64,000 nucleotides of DNA from Kitasatospora atroaurantiaca (GTDB lineage: Bacteria; Actinomycetota; Actinomycetes; Streptomycetales; Streptomycetaceae): positions 3,906,001-3,970,000 of the forward strand of contig NZ_VIVR01000001.1 of the NCBI RefSeq assembly GCF_007828955.1, written 5' to 3'. Each line of letters starts with the position of its first letter. Position 1 is the stretch's first letter. A program made the translations under genes and the position numbers. Positions 9,231-19,181 of this stretch are shown piece after piece. The notes under the pieces were generated by a model, which worked only from the letters and a program-made list of their open reading frames with translations, searched no databases and was not told the origin of the DNA.

Positions 9231-10099
9231 CGTCCCGCACCCCCTCCTGGCCCACCGCCGACGGCTCGGACCCGCACCCCGGCATCGACCTGCTGGCCGA
9301 CCTCTCCGAGGAGCTCACCGACCCGGCTGATCTCCCGGCCCTCCGGCAGCACCTCGCCGACTGCGCGGAGTGCGCCGACACCTACGCCGCCCTCGCCGAG
9401 GTACGGGAGCTCCTCAGCAGCACGGAGACTCCCCCGATGCCGGCCGACGTGGCCGAGCGGATCGACGCCGCCCTGGCGGTGGGGGCGGCACCCGTCGAGG
9501 CCGCCCGGTTGACCCGCAACGCCGTCTCCGCCCCGCCGAGCCGCACCACCCACTCCACCGGCCCCGGCACCCTCACCGGCAGCGGCCCCGGTCGGCGCCG
9601 ACGGAGGCGTGGCCGCATCCTCCTGGGTGCGGCGGCTCTGGCCGCGACCCTCACGCTGGGCGTGCTGGTGGTCCAGCAGAGCCACCCCGGAGGCGGCGGC
9701 GACGCGACGGCCACGGCCGCCAACGGAGGCGTGGCCAAGCAGCACCCGGCCCTCGCCCAGGGCGGCCCGGTCTACCGCGAGGACCACCTCGGCGAACAGA
9801 TCCGGCAACTGCTCTCCGCCGCCAAGCCCACCCCGGAGGCCCAGACCTACGGCGTCCAGCCCAGGACCGGAGACTCCAGCGCCGCCGCCCGCACCGAGGT
9901 GCCAAGCTGCCTCCCCGCCGCCACCGGCCACACCACCGAGACACCTCTCGCCGTCGGCTCCGGCCGCTACGGGACGGAGGCCGTCACCGCCCTGGTGTAC
10001 CCGCTCGCGGACCAGCCCGGCCAGGTCGACGTCTACCTGGTGACCCCCGACTGCCCGGGCGCCACCGTCCTGCTTCACCGCACCGTCCCGACCCACTGA
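9227..10099 (+). CDS. rsmA: Anti-sigma factor for SigM (RsmA-like)
   Basis: About 290 residues. The N-terminal anti-sigma domain has a HxxxCxxC metal motif at H42, C46 and C49 (QHLADCAEC). A basic patch and one transmembrane helix (about 130-150) follow, then an extracytoplasmic domain. It presumably holds SigM at the membrane and releases it on stress; in S. coelicolor the SigM anti-sigma factor RsmA is reported to bind an iron-sulfur cluster. It is coupled to sigM by a 4-nt overlap. The symbol is assigned by synteny and is not related to the 16S methyltransferase of the same name. Confidence 0.87.
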   Translation: MTSRTPSWPTADGSDPHPGIDLLADLSEELTDPADLPALRQHLADCAECADTYAALAEVRELLSSTETPPMPADVAERIDAALAVGAAPVEAARLTRNAVSAPPSRTTHSTGPGTLTGSGPGRRRRRRGRILLGAAALAATLTLGVLVVQQSHPGGGGDATATAANGGVAKQHPALAQGGPVYREDHLGEQIRQLLSAAKPTPEAQTYGVQPRTGDSSAAARTEVPSCLPAATGHTTETPLAVGSGRYGTEAVTALVYPLADQPGQVDVYLVTPDCPGATVLLHRTVPTH

Positions 10100-10271
10100 C
10101 TGCCCCGTCCCACTCGCCACCTCTCCCCGCCCCTTCCCCCGGCCCACTCTGCGGGCGCCTGCTGCACGGAGGCTCGGGAATGAGCGACACTGGTGAGTCG
10201 TTGTCCCGGGCGGCGGAGCAGGACCGCCCTCCCCGCCAATGTGCGGGTCGCGATGCGAACCAGGAGATGCA

Positions 10272-11237
10272 GTGAGCGACGTCCGTAACGTGATCATCAT
10301 CGGCTCCGGCCCCGCCGGGTACACGGCTGCGCTCTACACCGCCCGAGCCTCCCTCAAGCCTCTGGTCTTCGAGGGAGCGGTGACGGCCGGCGGTGCCCTG
10401 ATGAACACCACCGAGGTCGAGAACTTCCCCGGTTTCCGGGAAGGCATCATGGGCCCCGAGCTGATGGACAACATGCGTGCCCAGGCCGAGCGGTTCGGCG
10501 CCGAGCTCGTGCCGGACGACATCGTCGCCGTCGACCTGACCGGTGACATCAAGACCGTGACCGACTCCGAGGGCACGGTCCACCGGGCCCGCGCCGTGAT
10601 CGTCACCACCGGCTCGCAGCACCGCAAGCTGGGCCTGCCCCGCGAGGACGCGCTCTCGGGCCGGGGGGTCTCCTGGTGCGCCACCTGCGACGGCTTCTTC
10701 TTCCGCGACCAGGACATCGCCGTGGTCGGCGGCGGCGACACCGCGCTCGAGGAGGCGACCTTCCTCTCGCGCTTCGCCCGCAGCGTCACGGTCATCCACC
10801 GCCGCGACACCCTGCGCGCCTCCAAGGCCATGCAGGAGCGCGCCTTCGCCGACCCGAAGATCAGCTTCGCCTGGGACAGCGCGGTCGAGGAGATCCACGG
10901 CGACCCGAAGCTGACCGGGGTCACCCTCCGCGACACCACCACCGGCGAGAAGCGCGAGCTGCCCGTCACCGGCCTCTTCATCGCGATCGGCCACGACCCG
11001 CGCACCGATCTCTTCACCGGCCAGCTCGACCTGGACGCCGAGGGCTACCTCAAGGTCGAGGCGCCCTCCACCCGCACCAACATCCCGGGCGTCTTCGCGG
11101 CCGGCGATGTCGTCGACCACACCTACCGCCAGGCGATCACCGCGGCGGGCACCGGCTGCTCCGCCGCTCTGGACGCCGAGCGCTACCTGGCCTCGCTGGC
11201 CGACCTGGAGGCCCAGGCCGCCGTCGTGGCGGTCTGA
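10272..11237 (+). CDS. trxB: Thioredoxin reductase
   Basis: NADPH-dependent flavoprotein that reduces thioredoxin; 321 residues, the normal length. The N-terminal FAD motif [11 protein letters not shown], redox centre C136-A-T-C139, NADPH motif [10 protein letters not shown] and C-terminal FAD motif (AAGDVVD) are all present. GTG 10272 lies just behind an AGGAG ribosome site. It is followed by two parS sites and trxA. Confidence 0.97.
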   Translation: MSDVRNVIIIGSGPAGYTAALYTARASLKPLVFEGAVTAGGALMNTTEVENFPGFREGIMGPELMDNMRAQAERFGAELVPDDIVAVDLTGDIKTVTDSEGTVHRARAVIVTTGSQHRKLGLPREDALSGRGVSWCATCDGFFFRDQDIAVVGGGDTALEEATFLSRFARSVTVIHRRDTLRASKAMQERAFADPKISFAWDSAVEEIHGDPKLTGVTLRDTTTGEKRELPVTGLFIAIGHDPRTDLFTGQLDLDAEGYLKVEAPSTRTNIPGVFAAGDVVDHTYRQAITAAGTGCSAALDAERYLASLADLEAQAAVVAV

Positions 11238-11273
11238 GCACCAGCCCCGAACCCTCGGGGGCGGCTGTTCGCT

Positions 11274-11287
11274 GTTTCACGTGAAAC
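11274..11287. promoter_or_regulatory. parS site (perfect)
   Basis: Perfect GTTTCACGTGAAAC in the trxB-trxA spacer. Confidence 0.94.
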
Positions 11288-11304
11288 ACAGCTCGGCTGA
11301 GCCT

Positions 11305-11318
11305 GTTTCACGTGAAAC
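11305..11318. promoter_or_regulatory. parS site (perfect)
   Basis: Second perfect GTTTCACGTGAAAC in the trxB-trxA spacer, 31 bp after the previous one (start to start), so the pair are on nearly the same helix face. Confidence 0.94.
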
Positions 11319-11429
11319 AGCCGCCCCCGCCGAAACAGAACAGCCCTCCCGGTTGTTGTCCACCCCAAAGGTGCCGAGCCGACGAACTCGCGCCAGGTAC
11401 CACCTCGTATGTGACCCTTAGGAGTTCCC

Positions 11430-11756
11430 GTGGCCGGCGCCACCATCACTGTGACCGACGCGACCTTCGATGCCGAGGTTCTGAAGAGCGACAAGCCCGT
11501 CCTGGTCGACTTCTGGGCCACCTGGTGCGGCCCCTGCCGCCAGGTCGCCCCGATCCTCGAGGAGATCGCCGCCGAGCACGGCGACAAGCTCACCATCGCC
11601 AAGCTGGACGTCGACGCCAACCAGCAGACCGCGGCCACCTACAACGTGATCTCGATCCCGACGCTCAACGTCTACCAGGGCGGCGAGGTCGTGAAGACCA
11701 TCACCGGCGCCCGCCCGAAGGCCGCGCTGCTCCGCGAGCTCGCCGACTTCATCTAG
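11430..11756 (+). CDS. trxA: Thioredoxin
   Basis: Cytoplasmic disulfide reductase of 108 residues with the classical active site W-C33-G-P-C36 and the cis-proline region SIPTLNVY. GTG 11430 has AGGAG five bases upstream. It is the partner of the adjacent trxB. A strong hairpin terminator ends the sigM-trxA block. Confidence 0.97.
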   Translation: MAGATITVTDATFDAEVLKSDKPVLVDFWATWCGPCRQVAPILEEIAAEHGDKLTIAKLDVDANQQTAATYNVISIPTLNVYQGGEVVKTITGARPKAALLRELADFI

Positions 11757-11777
11757 GCATCGGCCGACGGTACGACG

Positions 11778-11818
11778 ACTGAGGCGGGCCCCCGATCCAA
11801 TCGGGGGCCCGCCTCAGT
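11778..11818. terminator. Bidirectional hairpin terminator between trxA and the GNAT gene
   Basis: Perfect 18-bp stem (arm begins ACTGAGGCGGGCC) with a 5-nt loop, between the convergent trxA (+) and GNAT (-) genes. There is no long T-run, as is common in Streptomyces. Confidence 0.85.
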
Positions 11819-11870
11819 CCGTCTCTTCCCTCAGCGGTCAGATCGGCCGCAGCCTCGCCTGCGGCCGGAC

Positions 11871-12488
11871 TCAGAAGGGACGCAGCGCCGGTTCCTTGCG
11901 CGCCCCGCCGAGCAGCCGTTCCAGCGCCACCTCCACATCACCCTTCCAGGAGAGTGTGGTGCGCGCCTCCAGACGCAGCCGCGGGTAGCGGTGGTGCGGC
12001 CGGACCGTCTTGAAGCCCACCGCCAGCAGATGGTCGGCCGGCAGCACACAGCTCGGGATCTCCCGGCCCACCGCCCCGAAGGCCTCGATCGCCTTGAAGC
12101 CCCGGCCGACCAGGTCCTTGGCCACCGTCTGGACCAACACCCGGCCGATCCCCTGCCGTTGGTACCCGGGCAGCACCCGGCTGATCATCAGCTGCACCGC
12201 GTCCGGGGAGACCGGGCTGGTCGGAAACGCCTGTGAGCGCGGCACGTACGCGGGGGGCGCGTAGAGCACATAGCCCACCGGGATCTCGTCCACGTAGACG
12301 ATCCGGCCGCAGGAGCCCCACTCCAGCAGCACCGCCGAGATCCAGCTCTCCTTCTCCAGCTCCGGCTTTCCCGACTCCACCGCGGCCTTGGCGCTCACGG
12401 GGTCCAGCTCCCAGAACACACAGGCGCGGCAGGTCGTCGGGAGATCCGCAAGGTTGTCCAGCGTCAGCGGAGCGATCCTGCGTCCCAC
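11871..12488 (-). CDS. GNAT family N-acetyltransferase
   Basis: About 205 residues. The GNAT acetyl-CoA loop is visible as RVLPGYQRQGIGRVLVQ. The N-terminus contains a Cys pair region (TTCRACVFWEL) conserved in the homologue found beside parB in Streptomyces. Substrate unknown. GTG 12488 is chosen because AAGGAGG lies 8 nt upstream; GTG 12497 overlaps that site. It lies downstream of parB on the same strand but is separated by a large hairpin. Confidence 0.85.
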   Translation of the reverse strand: MGRRIAPLTLDNLADLPTTCRACVFWELDPVSAKAAVESGKPELEKESWISAVLLEWGSCGRIVYVDEIPVGYVLYAPPAYVPRSQAFPTSPVSPDAVQLMISRVLPGYQRQGIGRVLVQTVAKDLVGRGFKAIEAFGAVGREIPSCVLPADHLLAVGFKTVRPHHRYPRLRLEARTTLSWKGDVEVALERLLGGARKEPALRPF

Positions 12489-12564
12489 GTCCGGCACCTC
12501 CTTCTCAGCCCCGAGCTGCCTCAGCCCCGAGCGGCGTCACCACCGAGCTTCCTCCCAAAACACA

Positions 12565-12614
12565 GTAGGTGCATGTTTCACGTGAAACAGCGCTCACCTG
12601 AAACATGCACCTAC
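12565..12614. terminator. Inverted repeat downstream of parB, with parS inside
   Basis: Two perfect 16-bp arms (12565-12580 and 12599-12614, arm GTAGGTGCATGTTTCA) enclose 18 nt between the parB stop and the GNAT gene. It is placed as a parB terminator. The left arm runs into a perfect parS at 12575-12588. Confidence 0.7.
12575..12588. promoter_or_regulatory. parS site (perfect)
   Basis: Perfect GTTTCACGTGAAAC immediately downstream of parB, partly inside the left arm of the surrounding inverted repeat. Confidence 0.93.
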
Positions 12615-12635
12615 CTGGCGGAGTCATCGCCCCGC

Positions 12636-13748
12636 TCAGCTCTGCGACAGCCGCAGGCCCTCCTCGCCGGGCGCCAGACTGTCCAGGATCCGGTTGAGAT
12701 CCTCCACCGAGGCGAACTCCAGAACCACCTTGCCCTTGCCCAACTTCCCGTTGCGCTGGGAGACCTCGACCTTCACCCGGGTGTCGAAGCGGTCCGAGAG
12801 CCGTCCGGCCAGGTCGTTGAAGGCCGGGGAGAGCAGCTTGCCGGCCTTCGGGCCCGCCGAGCGCTGCGGCTTCTCGTCCTGGTCCATCACCGCGACGATC
12901 TCCTCGGTGGTCCGCACCGAGAGCCCCTCCGCGATGATCCGGCGGGCCAGCTGGTCCTGCCGCTCGCTGTCCGGCACACCCAGCAGCGCACGGGCGTGGC
13001 CCGCCGTCAGGACGCCCGCCGCCACCCGCCGCTGCACCGCCGGGGAGAGCTTCAGCAGCCGCAGCGTGTTGGAGACATGCGAGCGCGAGCGGCCGATCCG
13101 GTCGGCCAGCTCGTCGTGGGTGCAGGAGAAGTCCCGCAGCAGCTGGTCGTACGCGGCCGCCTCCTCCAGCGGATTGAGCTCCGCGCGGTGGAGGTTCTCC
13201 AGCAGTGCGTCCAGCAGCAGCTTGTCGTCCTCGGTGGCCCGGACGATCGCGGGGATCAGCTCCAGACCGGCCTCCCGGGAGGCCCGCCAGCGCCGCTCGC
13301 CCATGATCAGCTCGAAGCGCTCGGCACCGACCTGACGGACCACCACCGGCTGCAGCAGGCCCACCTCCTTGATGGAGGCGACCAGCTCGGCCAGCTTGTC
13401 CTCGTCGAAGACCTCACGCGGCTGCCGTGGGTTCGGGGTGATGGAGTCCAGCGGGAGTTCGGCGAACCGGGCACCCTCGACCGGGGCCAGCGCAGCCTCC
13501 AGGACGCTCCGCCCCGGCAGACCGGACAGTTCCCGCACACTCTCGGCCGCGACCTTCGCCGCCACCGTGCCGCGGTCCGTCGGCAGCAGCGGCACGGCCG
13601 CGGGCGACGACCCGCCGACGCCCACCACAGCCGGCGCCCCGCCCGTACGGGCCGGAGCCACCGTGGCCGCACCCGGACCTGCGGCAGGCGTCGCCGCCGG
13701 GATCAGTGCCCCGAGCCCTCGTCCCAGACCTCTGCGCCCACCACTCAC
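12636..13748 (-). CDS. parB: Chromosome partitioning protein ParB
   Basis: CTPase and DNA-binding protein that loads at parS and spreads to form the origin segregation complex. 370 residues: the N-terminal [13 protein letters not shown] segment (ParA-stimulating region), a Pro/Ala linker, the ParB/Srx domain with GERRWRAS, the parS-reading HTH ([14 protein letters not shown]) and a C-terminal dimer domain. It overlaps the end of parA by 4 nt, so the pair is coupled. Eight perfect parS sites surround it. Confidence 0.97.
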   Translation of the reverse strand: MSGGRRGLGRGLGALIPAATPAAGPGAATVAPARTGGAPAVVGVGGSSPAAVPLLPTDRGTVAAKVAAESVRELSGLPGRSVLEAALAPVEGARFAELPLDSITPNPRQPREVFDEDKLAELVASIKEVGLLQPVVVRQVGAERFELIMGERRWRASREAGLELIPAIVRATEDDKLLLDALLENLHRAELNPLEEAAAYDQLLRDFSCTHDELADRIGRSRSHVSNTLRLLKLSPAVQRRVAAGVLTAGHARALLGVPDSERQDQLARRIIAEGLSVRTTEEIVAVMDQDEKPQRSAGPKAGKLLSPAFNDLAGRLSDRFDTRVKVEVSQRNGKLGKGKVVLEFASVEDLNRILDSLAPGEEGLRLSQS

Positions 13749-14764
13749 CGGTTGTCCTCCATCGTGCCGTGCTGTGCCATCGGGGCAGTCGGAGCGCCAC
13801 TCGCGCCCCGCTGCTGCCCCACCGAGCCGAGACCCTCCGAACCGAGGCCGTCCACACCGACGCCGTCCGCGCCGAGGCCCTCCACCCCAGTTGCCCGGAG
13901 CGCGAGCTCACGCGCCGCCTCCAGGTAGGAGAGCGCACCGGTGGAACCCGGATCGTAGGTGAGCACGGTCTGCCCGTAGCTCGGCGCCTCGGAGATACGC
14001 ACCGAGCGCGGGATGGCCGTCCGCAGCACTTCCTGGGCGAAGTGCGTCCTGACCTCCTCCGCCACCTGGGCAGCCAGCCGGGTACGGGCGTCGTACATGG
14101 TGAGCAGGATGGTGGAGACGTGCAGCGTGGGGTTGAGGTGCGCACGGACCAGCTCGACGTTGCGCAGCAGCTGACCCAGCCCCTCCAACGCGTAGTACTC
14201 GCACTGGATCGGGATCAGCACCTCCTGCCCCGCGACCAGAGCGTTGACCGTCAGCAGCCCCAGCGAGGGCGGGCAGTCGATCAGGATGTAGTCGAGCGGC
14301 TGCTCGTACGCGGCGATCGCGCGCTGCAGCCGGCTCTCGCGGGCCACCAGCGAGACCAGTTCGATCTCGGCGCCCGCCAGGTCGATGGTCGCCGGGCAGC
14401 AGAACAGCCCCTCGACGTCCCTGACCGGCTGCACCACGTCGGCGAGCGGCTTGCCCTCCACCAGGACGTCGTAGATCGACGGCACCTCGGCGTGGTGGTC
14501 GATCCCGAGCGCGGTGGAGGCATTGCCCTGCGGGTCGAGGTCGACCACCAGGACACGCAGCCCGTGCAGGGCCAGTGAGGCGGCCAGGTTGACGGTCGTG
14601 GTGGTCTTCCCCACCCCGCCCTTCTGGTTGGCCACCACGATCACCCGTGTTGCGGCCGGTCTGGGCAGCCCCTCGCCGGCCCGCCCGATGGCCTGCACTG
14701 CGGCCTGGGCAGCGCGCGCGATAGGCGTGTCATCGATCTGGTCGATGGTCTCCGAGTCCTGCAT
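13745..14764 (-). CDS. parA: Chromosome partitioning ATPase ParA
   Basis: Walker-type ATPase that moves ParB-bound origins. The deviant Walker A motif [10 protein letters not shown] and Walker B region [12 protein letters not shown] are intact; the tail is a Gly/Val-rich extension. ATG 14764 is used here (339 residues) although it lacks a clear ribosome site. The frame stays open upstream through a parS read as VSRET, to an ATG at 14890 (381 residues). ParA proteins annotated in other streptomycetes also read through a parS near the N-terminus, so the start is uncertain. It is coupled to parB. Confidence 0.93.
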   Translation of the reverse strand: MQDSETIDQIDDTPIARAAQAAVQAIGRAGEGLPRPAATRVIVVANQKGGVGKTTTTVNLAASLALHGLRVLVVDLDPQGNASTALGIDHHAEVPSIYDVLVEGKPLADVVQPVRDVEGLFCCPATIDLAGAEIELVSLVARESRLQRAIAAYEQPLDYILIDCPPSLGLLTVNALVAGQEVLIPIQCEYYALEGLGQLLRNVELVRAHLNPTLHVSTILLTMYDARTRLAAQVAEEVRTHFAQEVLRTAIPRSVRISEAPSYGQTVLTYDPGSTGALSYLEAARELALRATGVEGLGADGVGVDGLGSEGLGSVGQQRGASGAPTAPMAQHGTMEDNR

Positions 14765-14774
14765 GGGGGTCAGT

Positions 14775-14788
14775 GTTTCACGTGAAAC
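14775..14788. promoter_or_regulatory. parS site (perfect)
   Basis: Perfect GTTTCACGTGAAAC 11 bp upstream of the chosen parA start; probably both a partition site and a ParB-sensitive position in the parAB control region. Confidence 0.94.
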
Positions 14789-14871
14789 CGGAGCGGCAAC
14801 AGTCGCCGCCCGGATGCGGTGGAGCCCGCGGCGGAGCCGCTGATCGAAACTGCCAGAAAGCAGGGAGCGAC

Positions 14872-14885
14872 GTTTCACGTGAAAC
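14872..14885. promoter_or_regulatory. parS site (perfect)
   Basis: Perfect GTTTCACGTGAAAC in the rsmG-parA spacer. Confidence 0.94.
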
Positions 14886-15000
14886 ACCATGCCCGCAATG
14901 TCGGAAATCTGACGGTGCGACACTCCGACTGCCTGTAAGCAGCACAAATGCCGAAGAGCGAGCAGTCCGAGGACCACCCGCTCTCCGTACCGCCGTTCGC

Positions 15001-15813
15001 TCAGCGCCGTCGGCGACCGCCGGCCCGGCCGCCGTCTCCCGGCTTGGCCGTCCGGCCGGCCCTCGCCGCCTTCGCCCGCCGGGTCGCCGCCCGCACCCCG
15101 CCCGGGCTCTCGCCCGCCTCGACCCGGACCACCCGGGTCGAGGTCTCCAGAGTCCCCTCGCCCACCGAGATCACCGACCACTTCACGGCACCCAGCTTGG
15201 TCAGCGCCGAACGCGAGTCCGCCAGCTCCTGCTCCGCCGTGTCCCCCTTGAGTGCCAGCATCTGCCCGTACGGCCGCAGCAGCGGCAGACCCCAGCCGGC
15301 CAGCCGGTCCATCGGAGCCACCGCCCGGGCGGTCACGATGTCCACCGAGAGCTTGCCGACCATCTCCTCGGCGCGGCCGCGCAGCACCGTCACATTGTCC
15401 AGACCGAGCTCCCGGACCACCTCCTCCAGGAAGGTGGTCCGCCGCAGCAGCGGCTCGAGCAGCGTCACCGAGACGTCCGGCCGGGCCATGGCCACCGGGA
15501 TACCCGGCAGTCCGGCCCCGGAGCCGACGTCGCACAGCGAGGCGTTGGGCGGAAGGAGCTCGGCGAGCACCGCGCAGTTGAGCACATGGCGGTCCCAGAG
15601 CCGGGGCACCTCGCGCGGGCCGATCAGCCCACGCTGCACACCCGCCGTCGCCAGCAGCTCGGTGTAGCGCACGGCCGCCGGGAGACGCTCCCCGAAGATC
15701 TCCTGCGCCACGGCCGGCACATCGGGCAGACCCTGGGGCCCACCCTCCGCCGGGGTGCCCTCGGTCGCCACGCCGTCCGTGTCCATCTCAGCCTCTCCGC
15801 TCACCGTCTCCAC
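15001..15813 (-). CDS. rsmG: 16S rRNA (guanine-N7)-methyltransferase RsmG
   Basis: Methylates G527 (E. coli numbering) of 16S rRNA with S-adenosylmethionine. About 270 residues; the SAM-binding motif is [13 protein letters not shown], and RHVLNCAV matches the GidB family. The C-terminus is a basic Arg/Lys/Gly tail. GTG 15813 has GAGGAG about 10 nt upstream; ATG 15786 with GGAGAGG is an alternative. In Streptomyces, loss of rsmG gives low-level streptomycin resistance. Confidence 0.94.
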   Translation of the reverse strand: METVSGEAEMDTDGVATEGTPAEGGPQGLPDVPAVAQEIFGERLPAAVRYTELLATAGVQRGLIGPREVPRLWDRHVLNCAVLAELLPPNASLCDVGSGAGLPGIPVAMARPDVSVTLLEPLLRRTTFLEEVVRELGLDNVTVLRGRAEEMVGKLSVDIVTARAVAPMDRLAGWGLPLLRPYGQMLALKGDTAEQELADSRSALTKLGAVKWSVISVGEGTLETSTRVVRVEAGESPGGVRAATRRAKAARAGRTAKPGDGGRAGGRRRR

Positions 15814-15831
15814 CGACCCGCACTCCTCACT

Positions 15832-15845
15832 GTTTCACGTGAGCC
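15832..15845. promoter_or_regulatory. Degenerate parS-like site
   Basis: GTTTCACGTGAGCC matches the parS consensus in the first 11 positions and is directly next to a perfect copy, with 2 bp between them. Confidence 0.6.
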
Positions 15846-15847
15846 AT

Positions 15848-15861
15848 GTTTCACGTGAAAC
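15848..15861. promoter_or_regulatory. parS site (perfect)
   Basis: Perfect GTTTCACGTGAAAC in the jag-rsmG spacer, immediately upstream of rsmG. Confidence 0.94.
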
Positions 15862-15965
15862 ACCGCACATGTGACACTCGCCGCCCCCACCCGCCCGACC
15901 CCCGAAGGGACGACGACCCCGCCCGCACGAAGCGGACGGGGTCGGTCGGCAGACCGCCTCCGGCG

Positions 15966-16514
15966 TCAGGCCGGCAGCACGACCACACAGCGCTGGGGCT
16001 CCTCGCCCTCCGACTCACTGCGCAGACCTGCCGCGGCCACGGCGTCGTGGACGACCTTGCGCTCGAACGGCGTCATCGGACGGAGCTTCACCTGCTCGCC
16101 CGTGCTCTTCGCCTGCTCGGCCGCCTTGGTGCCCAGCGCCGCGAGCTCGGACCGCTTACGCGCCCGGAACCCCGCAATGTCCAGCATGAGGCGGCTGCGC
16201 TCACCGGTCTCCCGGTGAACGGCCAGCCGGGTCAGCTCCTGCAGGGCCTCCAGCACCTCGCCGTCCTGGCCGACCAGACGCTGCAGGGCGCGGTCGTTGC
16301 CCTCACCGACGATGGACACCAGGGCACGGTCGCCCTCCACATCCATGTCGATGTCACCGTCGAGGTCCGCGATGTCGAGCAGACCCTCCAGGTAGTCGGC
16401 TGCGATGTCGCCCTCCTGCTCCAGGCGGGAGACGAGGCTGTCAGCGGCGCCCGCGCCGGTCGCAGCCTCGGCCTCGGCCACGGCCTCGACAGCAGAGGTG
16501 GTGCCTTCCGTCAC
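15966..16514 (-). CDS. jag: Jag/KhpB-like RNA-binding protein (KH and R3H domains)
   Basis: 182 residues: an acidic N-terminus, a KH-like domain (GQDGEVLEALQELTRL) and a C-terminal R3H-type region (RPMTPFERKVVHDAVA). The family binds single-stranded RNA and is almost always encoded beside yidC. GTG 16514 is the first start with a GGAG-like site. It lies 81 bp after yidC in the same leftward cluster. Confidence 0.92.
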   Translation of the reverse strand: MTEGTTSAVEAVAEAEAATGAGAADSLVSRLEQEGDIAADYLEGLLDIADLDGDIDMDVEGDRALVSIVGEGNDRALQRLVGQDGEVLEALQELTRLAVHRETGERSRLMLDIAGFRARKRSELAALGTKAAEQAKSTGEQVKLRPMTPFERKVVHDAVAAAGLRSESEGEEPQRCVVVLPA

Positions 16515-16595
16515 TGATGGACTCCTTCGGGGATGGGCCCTCGGGTGGGGCCGAGAACGAAGATCTGCGGCTGCATTCGACGGTCAGGGCCGGTG

Positions 16596-17780
16596 TCAGG
16601 ACTTCTTCTTCGGCCGCTGGCCGCCCTGCTGCCCGCCTCGCTTCGGCTGCTGCCTCGCGCCCGACTTGGCCGTGGTCTGCTTGGCCGGGGTCTGCTTGGC
16701 CACCGGCTTGCCGGCCGCCTTGCCCGCGGCACCCGACTCCGCCGGAACCGCATCCTGCGGCTCGGGCTCCTTGGTCAGGCTGGTCGGCTGGGCGGCGCCC
16801 TGCGGGTGGACACCCGCGTGCTGACGCTGGGCCTTGGTCAGCTTCCGCGGCTGCTGGCGGCGGACCTGAACGGACTCCTCCACCGTCTGCTCCGCCGTCG
16901 CAGCGGCGCTCTTGCCGCCGCCACCACCGGAGATGATCGAGAGCAGCCCGGCCTTCTTGACGCTGCCGTCCGGGTTGAGCCGTCCGGCCTTCTTCAGGCG
17001 GGCCTGCCGCTCGTCCCAGGCCTTGCTGCCCGGCGTCGGGTTGTTGCGGATGACGATCAGCTGCTGACCCATCGACCAGACGTTGGTGGTCAGCCAGTAG
17101 ACCAGCACACCGACCGGGAAGTTGATGCCCATCACGGCGAACATGATCGGGAACACGTACATCAGCATCTTCTGCTGCTGCATGAACGGGGTCTTGACCG
17201 TGAGGTCCATGTTCTTCGTCATCAGCTGGCGCTGCGTGATGAACTGCGACAGCGACATCAGGATGATCATCACCGCAGTGACGACCTTGACGCTCGTCTC
17301 GGTGGAGCCCAGGAAGGTGGCCGACAGCGGAGCACCGAAGATGTGCGCCTGCTGCGCACTGTTCAGCAGGTCGCCCTTGATGACACCGATCGGCTTGTTG
17401 TCGGCGACGGAGGCCAGCACACCGTAGAGAGCGGTGAAGAACGGCGCCTGCACGAGGATGGGAAGGCAGCTGGAGAACGGGTTGGTACCCGCCTCCTTGT
17501 ACAGCTTCATCATCTCTTCGGACTGGCGCTGCTTGTCGTTCTTGTAGCGCTCCTGGATGGCCTTCATCTTCGGCTGGATCGCCTGCATGGCCCGGGTCGC
17601 CTTGATCTGCTTCACGAAAAGCGGGATCAGACAGATCCGGATGACGACCACCATGGAGGCAATCGCGAGACCCCAGGCCCAACCGCCGTTCGGGTCGAAG
17701 ACGTGGCTGTACAGCGAGTGGAACTGGACAATGATCCAGGACACCGCGGTGTACAGGGGGTTGAGGAAGGACCAGGTCAC
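16596..17780 (-). CDS. yidC: Membrane protein insertase YidC/Oxa1
   Basis: Inserts proteins into the cytoplasmic membrane, alone or with SecYEG. 394 residues with an N-terminal helix, a cytoplasmic helical hairpin ([20 protein letters not shown]), further helices to about residue 265, and a long basic Lys/Gln-rich tail that can contact ribosomes. GTG 17780 lies 3 bp from the yidD stop. Confidence 0.96.
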   Translation of the reverse strand: MTWSFLNPLYTAVSWIIVQFHSLYSHVFDPNGGWAWGLAIASMVVVIRICLIPLFVKQIKATRAMQAIQPKMKAIQERYKNDKQRQSEEMMKLYKEAGTNPFSSCLPILVQAPFFTALYGVLASVADNKPIGVIKGDLLNSAQQAHIFGAPLSATFLGSTETSVKVVTAVMIILMSLSQFITQRQLMTKNMDLTVKTPFMQQQKMLMYVFPIMFAVMGINFPVGVLVYWLTTNVWSMGQQLIVIRNNPTPGSKAWDERQARLKKAGRLNPDGSVKKAGLLSIISGGGGGKSAAATAEQTVEESVQVRRQQPRKLTKAQRQHAGVHPQGAAQPTSLTKEPEPQDAVPAESGAAGKAAGKPVAKQTPAKQTTAKSGARQQPKRGGQQGGQRPKKKS

Positions 17781-17783
17781 CGG

Positions 17784-18098
17784 TCAGACTCCTTGGACAT
17801 CGGGCTTGGCCACCGGCTCAGGCCCGGCGGTCCCGCTCTTCGGGCTCAGCAGATCGCGCAACCGACGGTGCCAGACCGGGTGCTTGCGCGGCGGTACATG
17901 ATCGACCCCGCCGGGCGACCAGGGATTGCAGCGCAGAATGCGCCACGCGGTCAGGCCAGTTCCCTTCACCGCGCCGTGCACCCGCACCGCCTCGTACCCG
18001 TAGTGCGAGCACGAGGGGTAGTACCGGCAGACCGGGCCGAGCAGCGGACTGATGGTCCACTGGTAGAGCCTGATCAGCCCCATCAGCAGGTACTTCAT
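17784..18098 (-). CDS. yidD: Membrane protein insertion efficiency factor YidD
   Basis: 104 residues, with the family signature [20 protein letters not shown] and the second motif [12 protein letters not shown]. It is thought to assist YidC-dependent insertion. It overlaps rnpA by 4 nt and abuts yidC, so the three are co-translated. Confidence 0.96.
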   Translation of the reverse strand: MKYLLMGLIRLYQWTISPLLGPVCRYYPSCSHYGYEAVRVHGAVKGTGLTAWRILRCNPWSPGGVDHVPPRKHPVWHRRLRDLLSPKSGTAGPEPVAKPDVQGV

Positions 18099-18523
18099 CG
18101 CCCTGCTCCTGTCGGCACGCTGCCGGTCGGCTCCGCCCGGAGCAACCGCCGAAGCGCCGCATCCAGGTCGTGCTCGAGATCAAGGTACGAAGCCGTCCCG
18201 GCAGGGGGCAGCGCGCGTACCACTATCAGGCTACCTGCGGGCAGCCGGAGCAGACGCTCACGGACAAGGTGACGCAGCCGACGCTTGACCAGATTGCGCA
18301 CGACCGCCGGACCGACGGCCTTGCTCACGACGAAACCCGCACGCGCCGAAGGAAGCCCCTCGGCGACGTGCGGGCGGGAGTCGCTGTTCCGGTCGGTCTG
18401 CCCCTTGGTCTCACCATCTCTGTTGAGATGGACGACCAGGAGGGGCCGACCGGCCCGACGACCGCGTTTCACCGCGGTCGCGAAGTCCTGGCGCCGCCGC
18501 AGCCGATTCTCGGAGGGCAGCAC
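18095..18523 (-). CDS. rnpA: Ribonuclease P protein component
   Basis: Protein subunit of the tRNA 5'-maturation enzyme. 142 residues with the RNA-binding signature [16 protein letters not shown] and N-terminal [17 protein letters not shown] charged insert (about 38-58) is typical of actinobacteria. It lies downstream of rpmH. Confidence 0.96.
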   Translation of the reverse strand: MLPSENRLRRRQDFATAVKRGRRAGRPLLVVHLNRDGETKGQTDRNSDSRPHVAEGLPSARAGFVVSKAVGPAVVRNLVKRRLRHLVRERLLRLPAGSLIVVRALPPAGTASYLDLEHDLDAALRRLLRAEPTGSVPTGAGR

Positions 18524-18540
18524 TGCAGACCCTGCGCGGA

Positions 18541-18678
18541 TCAGGCGGAGATGCTGCTGCGGCCCTTGCCACGGCGGGCAGCCAGGATGGCGCGGCCGGC
18601 GCGGGTACGCATCCGCAGCCGGAAGCCGTGGGTCTTCGCGCGACGACGGTTGTTCGGCTGGAAGGTGCGCTTGCTCAC
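18541..18678 (-). CDS. rpmH: 50S ribosomal protein L34
   Basis: 45 residues, beginning [18 protein letters not shown], which is the L34 signature, and ending KGRSSISA. It is very basic. GTG start at 18678, with rnpA 17 bp downstream on the same strand. It is the first gene of the leftward rpmH-rnpA-yidD-yidC-jag cluster. Confidence 0.97.
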   Translation of the reverse strand: MSKRTFQPNNRRRAKTHGFRLRMRTRAGRAILAARRGKGRSSISA

Positions 18679-19181
18679 TCGGGGGCTCCTGGGATGAATC
18701 GAAGGATGACGGGGAATCGCTTGGCCGTCACCGTGCGTCCGCGCGATCTCCCCTCAGTGGGAAATCTGGCCACAACGTCCCAGGTCGGCTGGGGGTTGAG
18801 GCAATCCACGGCGCCCGTGCTGCGCGCCTTCTGGAAGCGGGTGGACCCGCGGACATGCGGCAGCGGCCATCGACAACTCGACCTGGTTACGGTACGCGGG
18901 ACGGGGGTGGAGGGTCAAACCGGACCGTCGCCAACCGCCCGCCCGGATCGCCTCCGGAAGCTCTCGATCATGATACTGGCCAAGCGCCACAAGGCCCGTT
19001 CAACGCTCCGCAGCCGTCTCCACACCCGGAGTCGGCTCACCCACAGCCTGTGGACAACAACTTGAATCAGCTCTGTCCGCTGACTACCGTTGCAGGACTT
19101 GTCGGGTTTGTTCATCGATCGGACCACCGGCACCCGAGTCCTTTGACACCCCCGATCCGGGGAACGAGAGAGCGTGCACCA
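18679..19181. promoter_or_regulatory. rpmH / dnaA divergent promoter region
   Basis: 503 bp without a gene. A DnaA box TGTGGACAA (perfect, reverse orientation) lies at 19049-19057. It directly precedes a possible promoter for dnaA: TTGAAT at 19062-19067, a 17-bp spacer and TACCGT at 19085-19090. This layout would let DnaA repress its own gene. The promoter boxes are a weak match. The rpmH promoter must also lie here but I could not place it. Confidence 0.6.
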
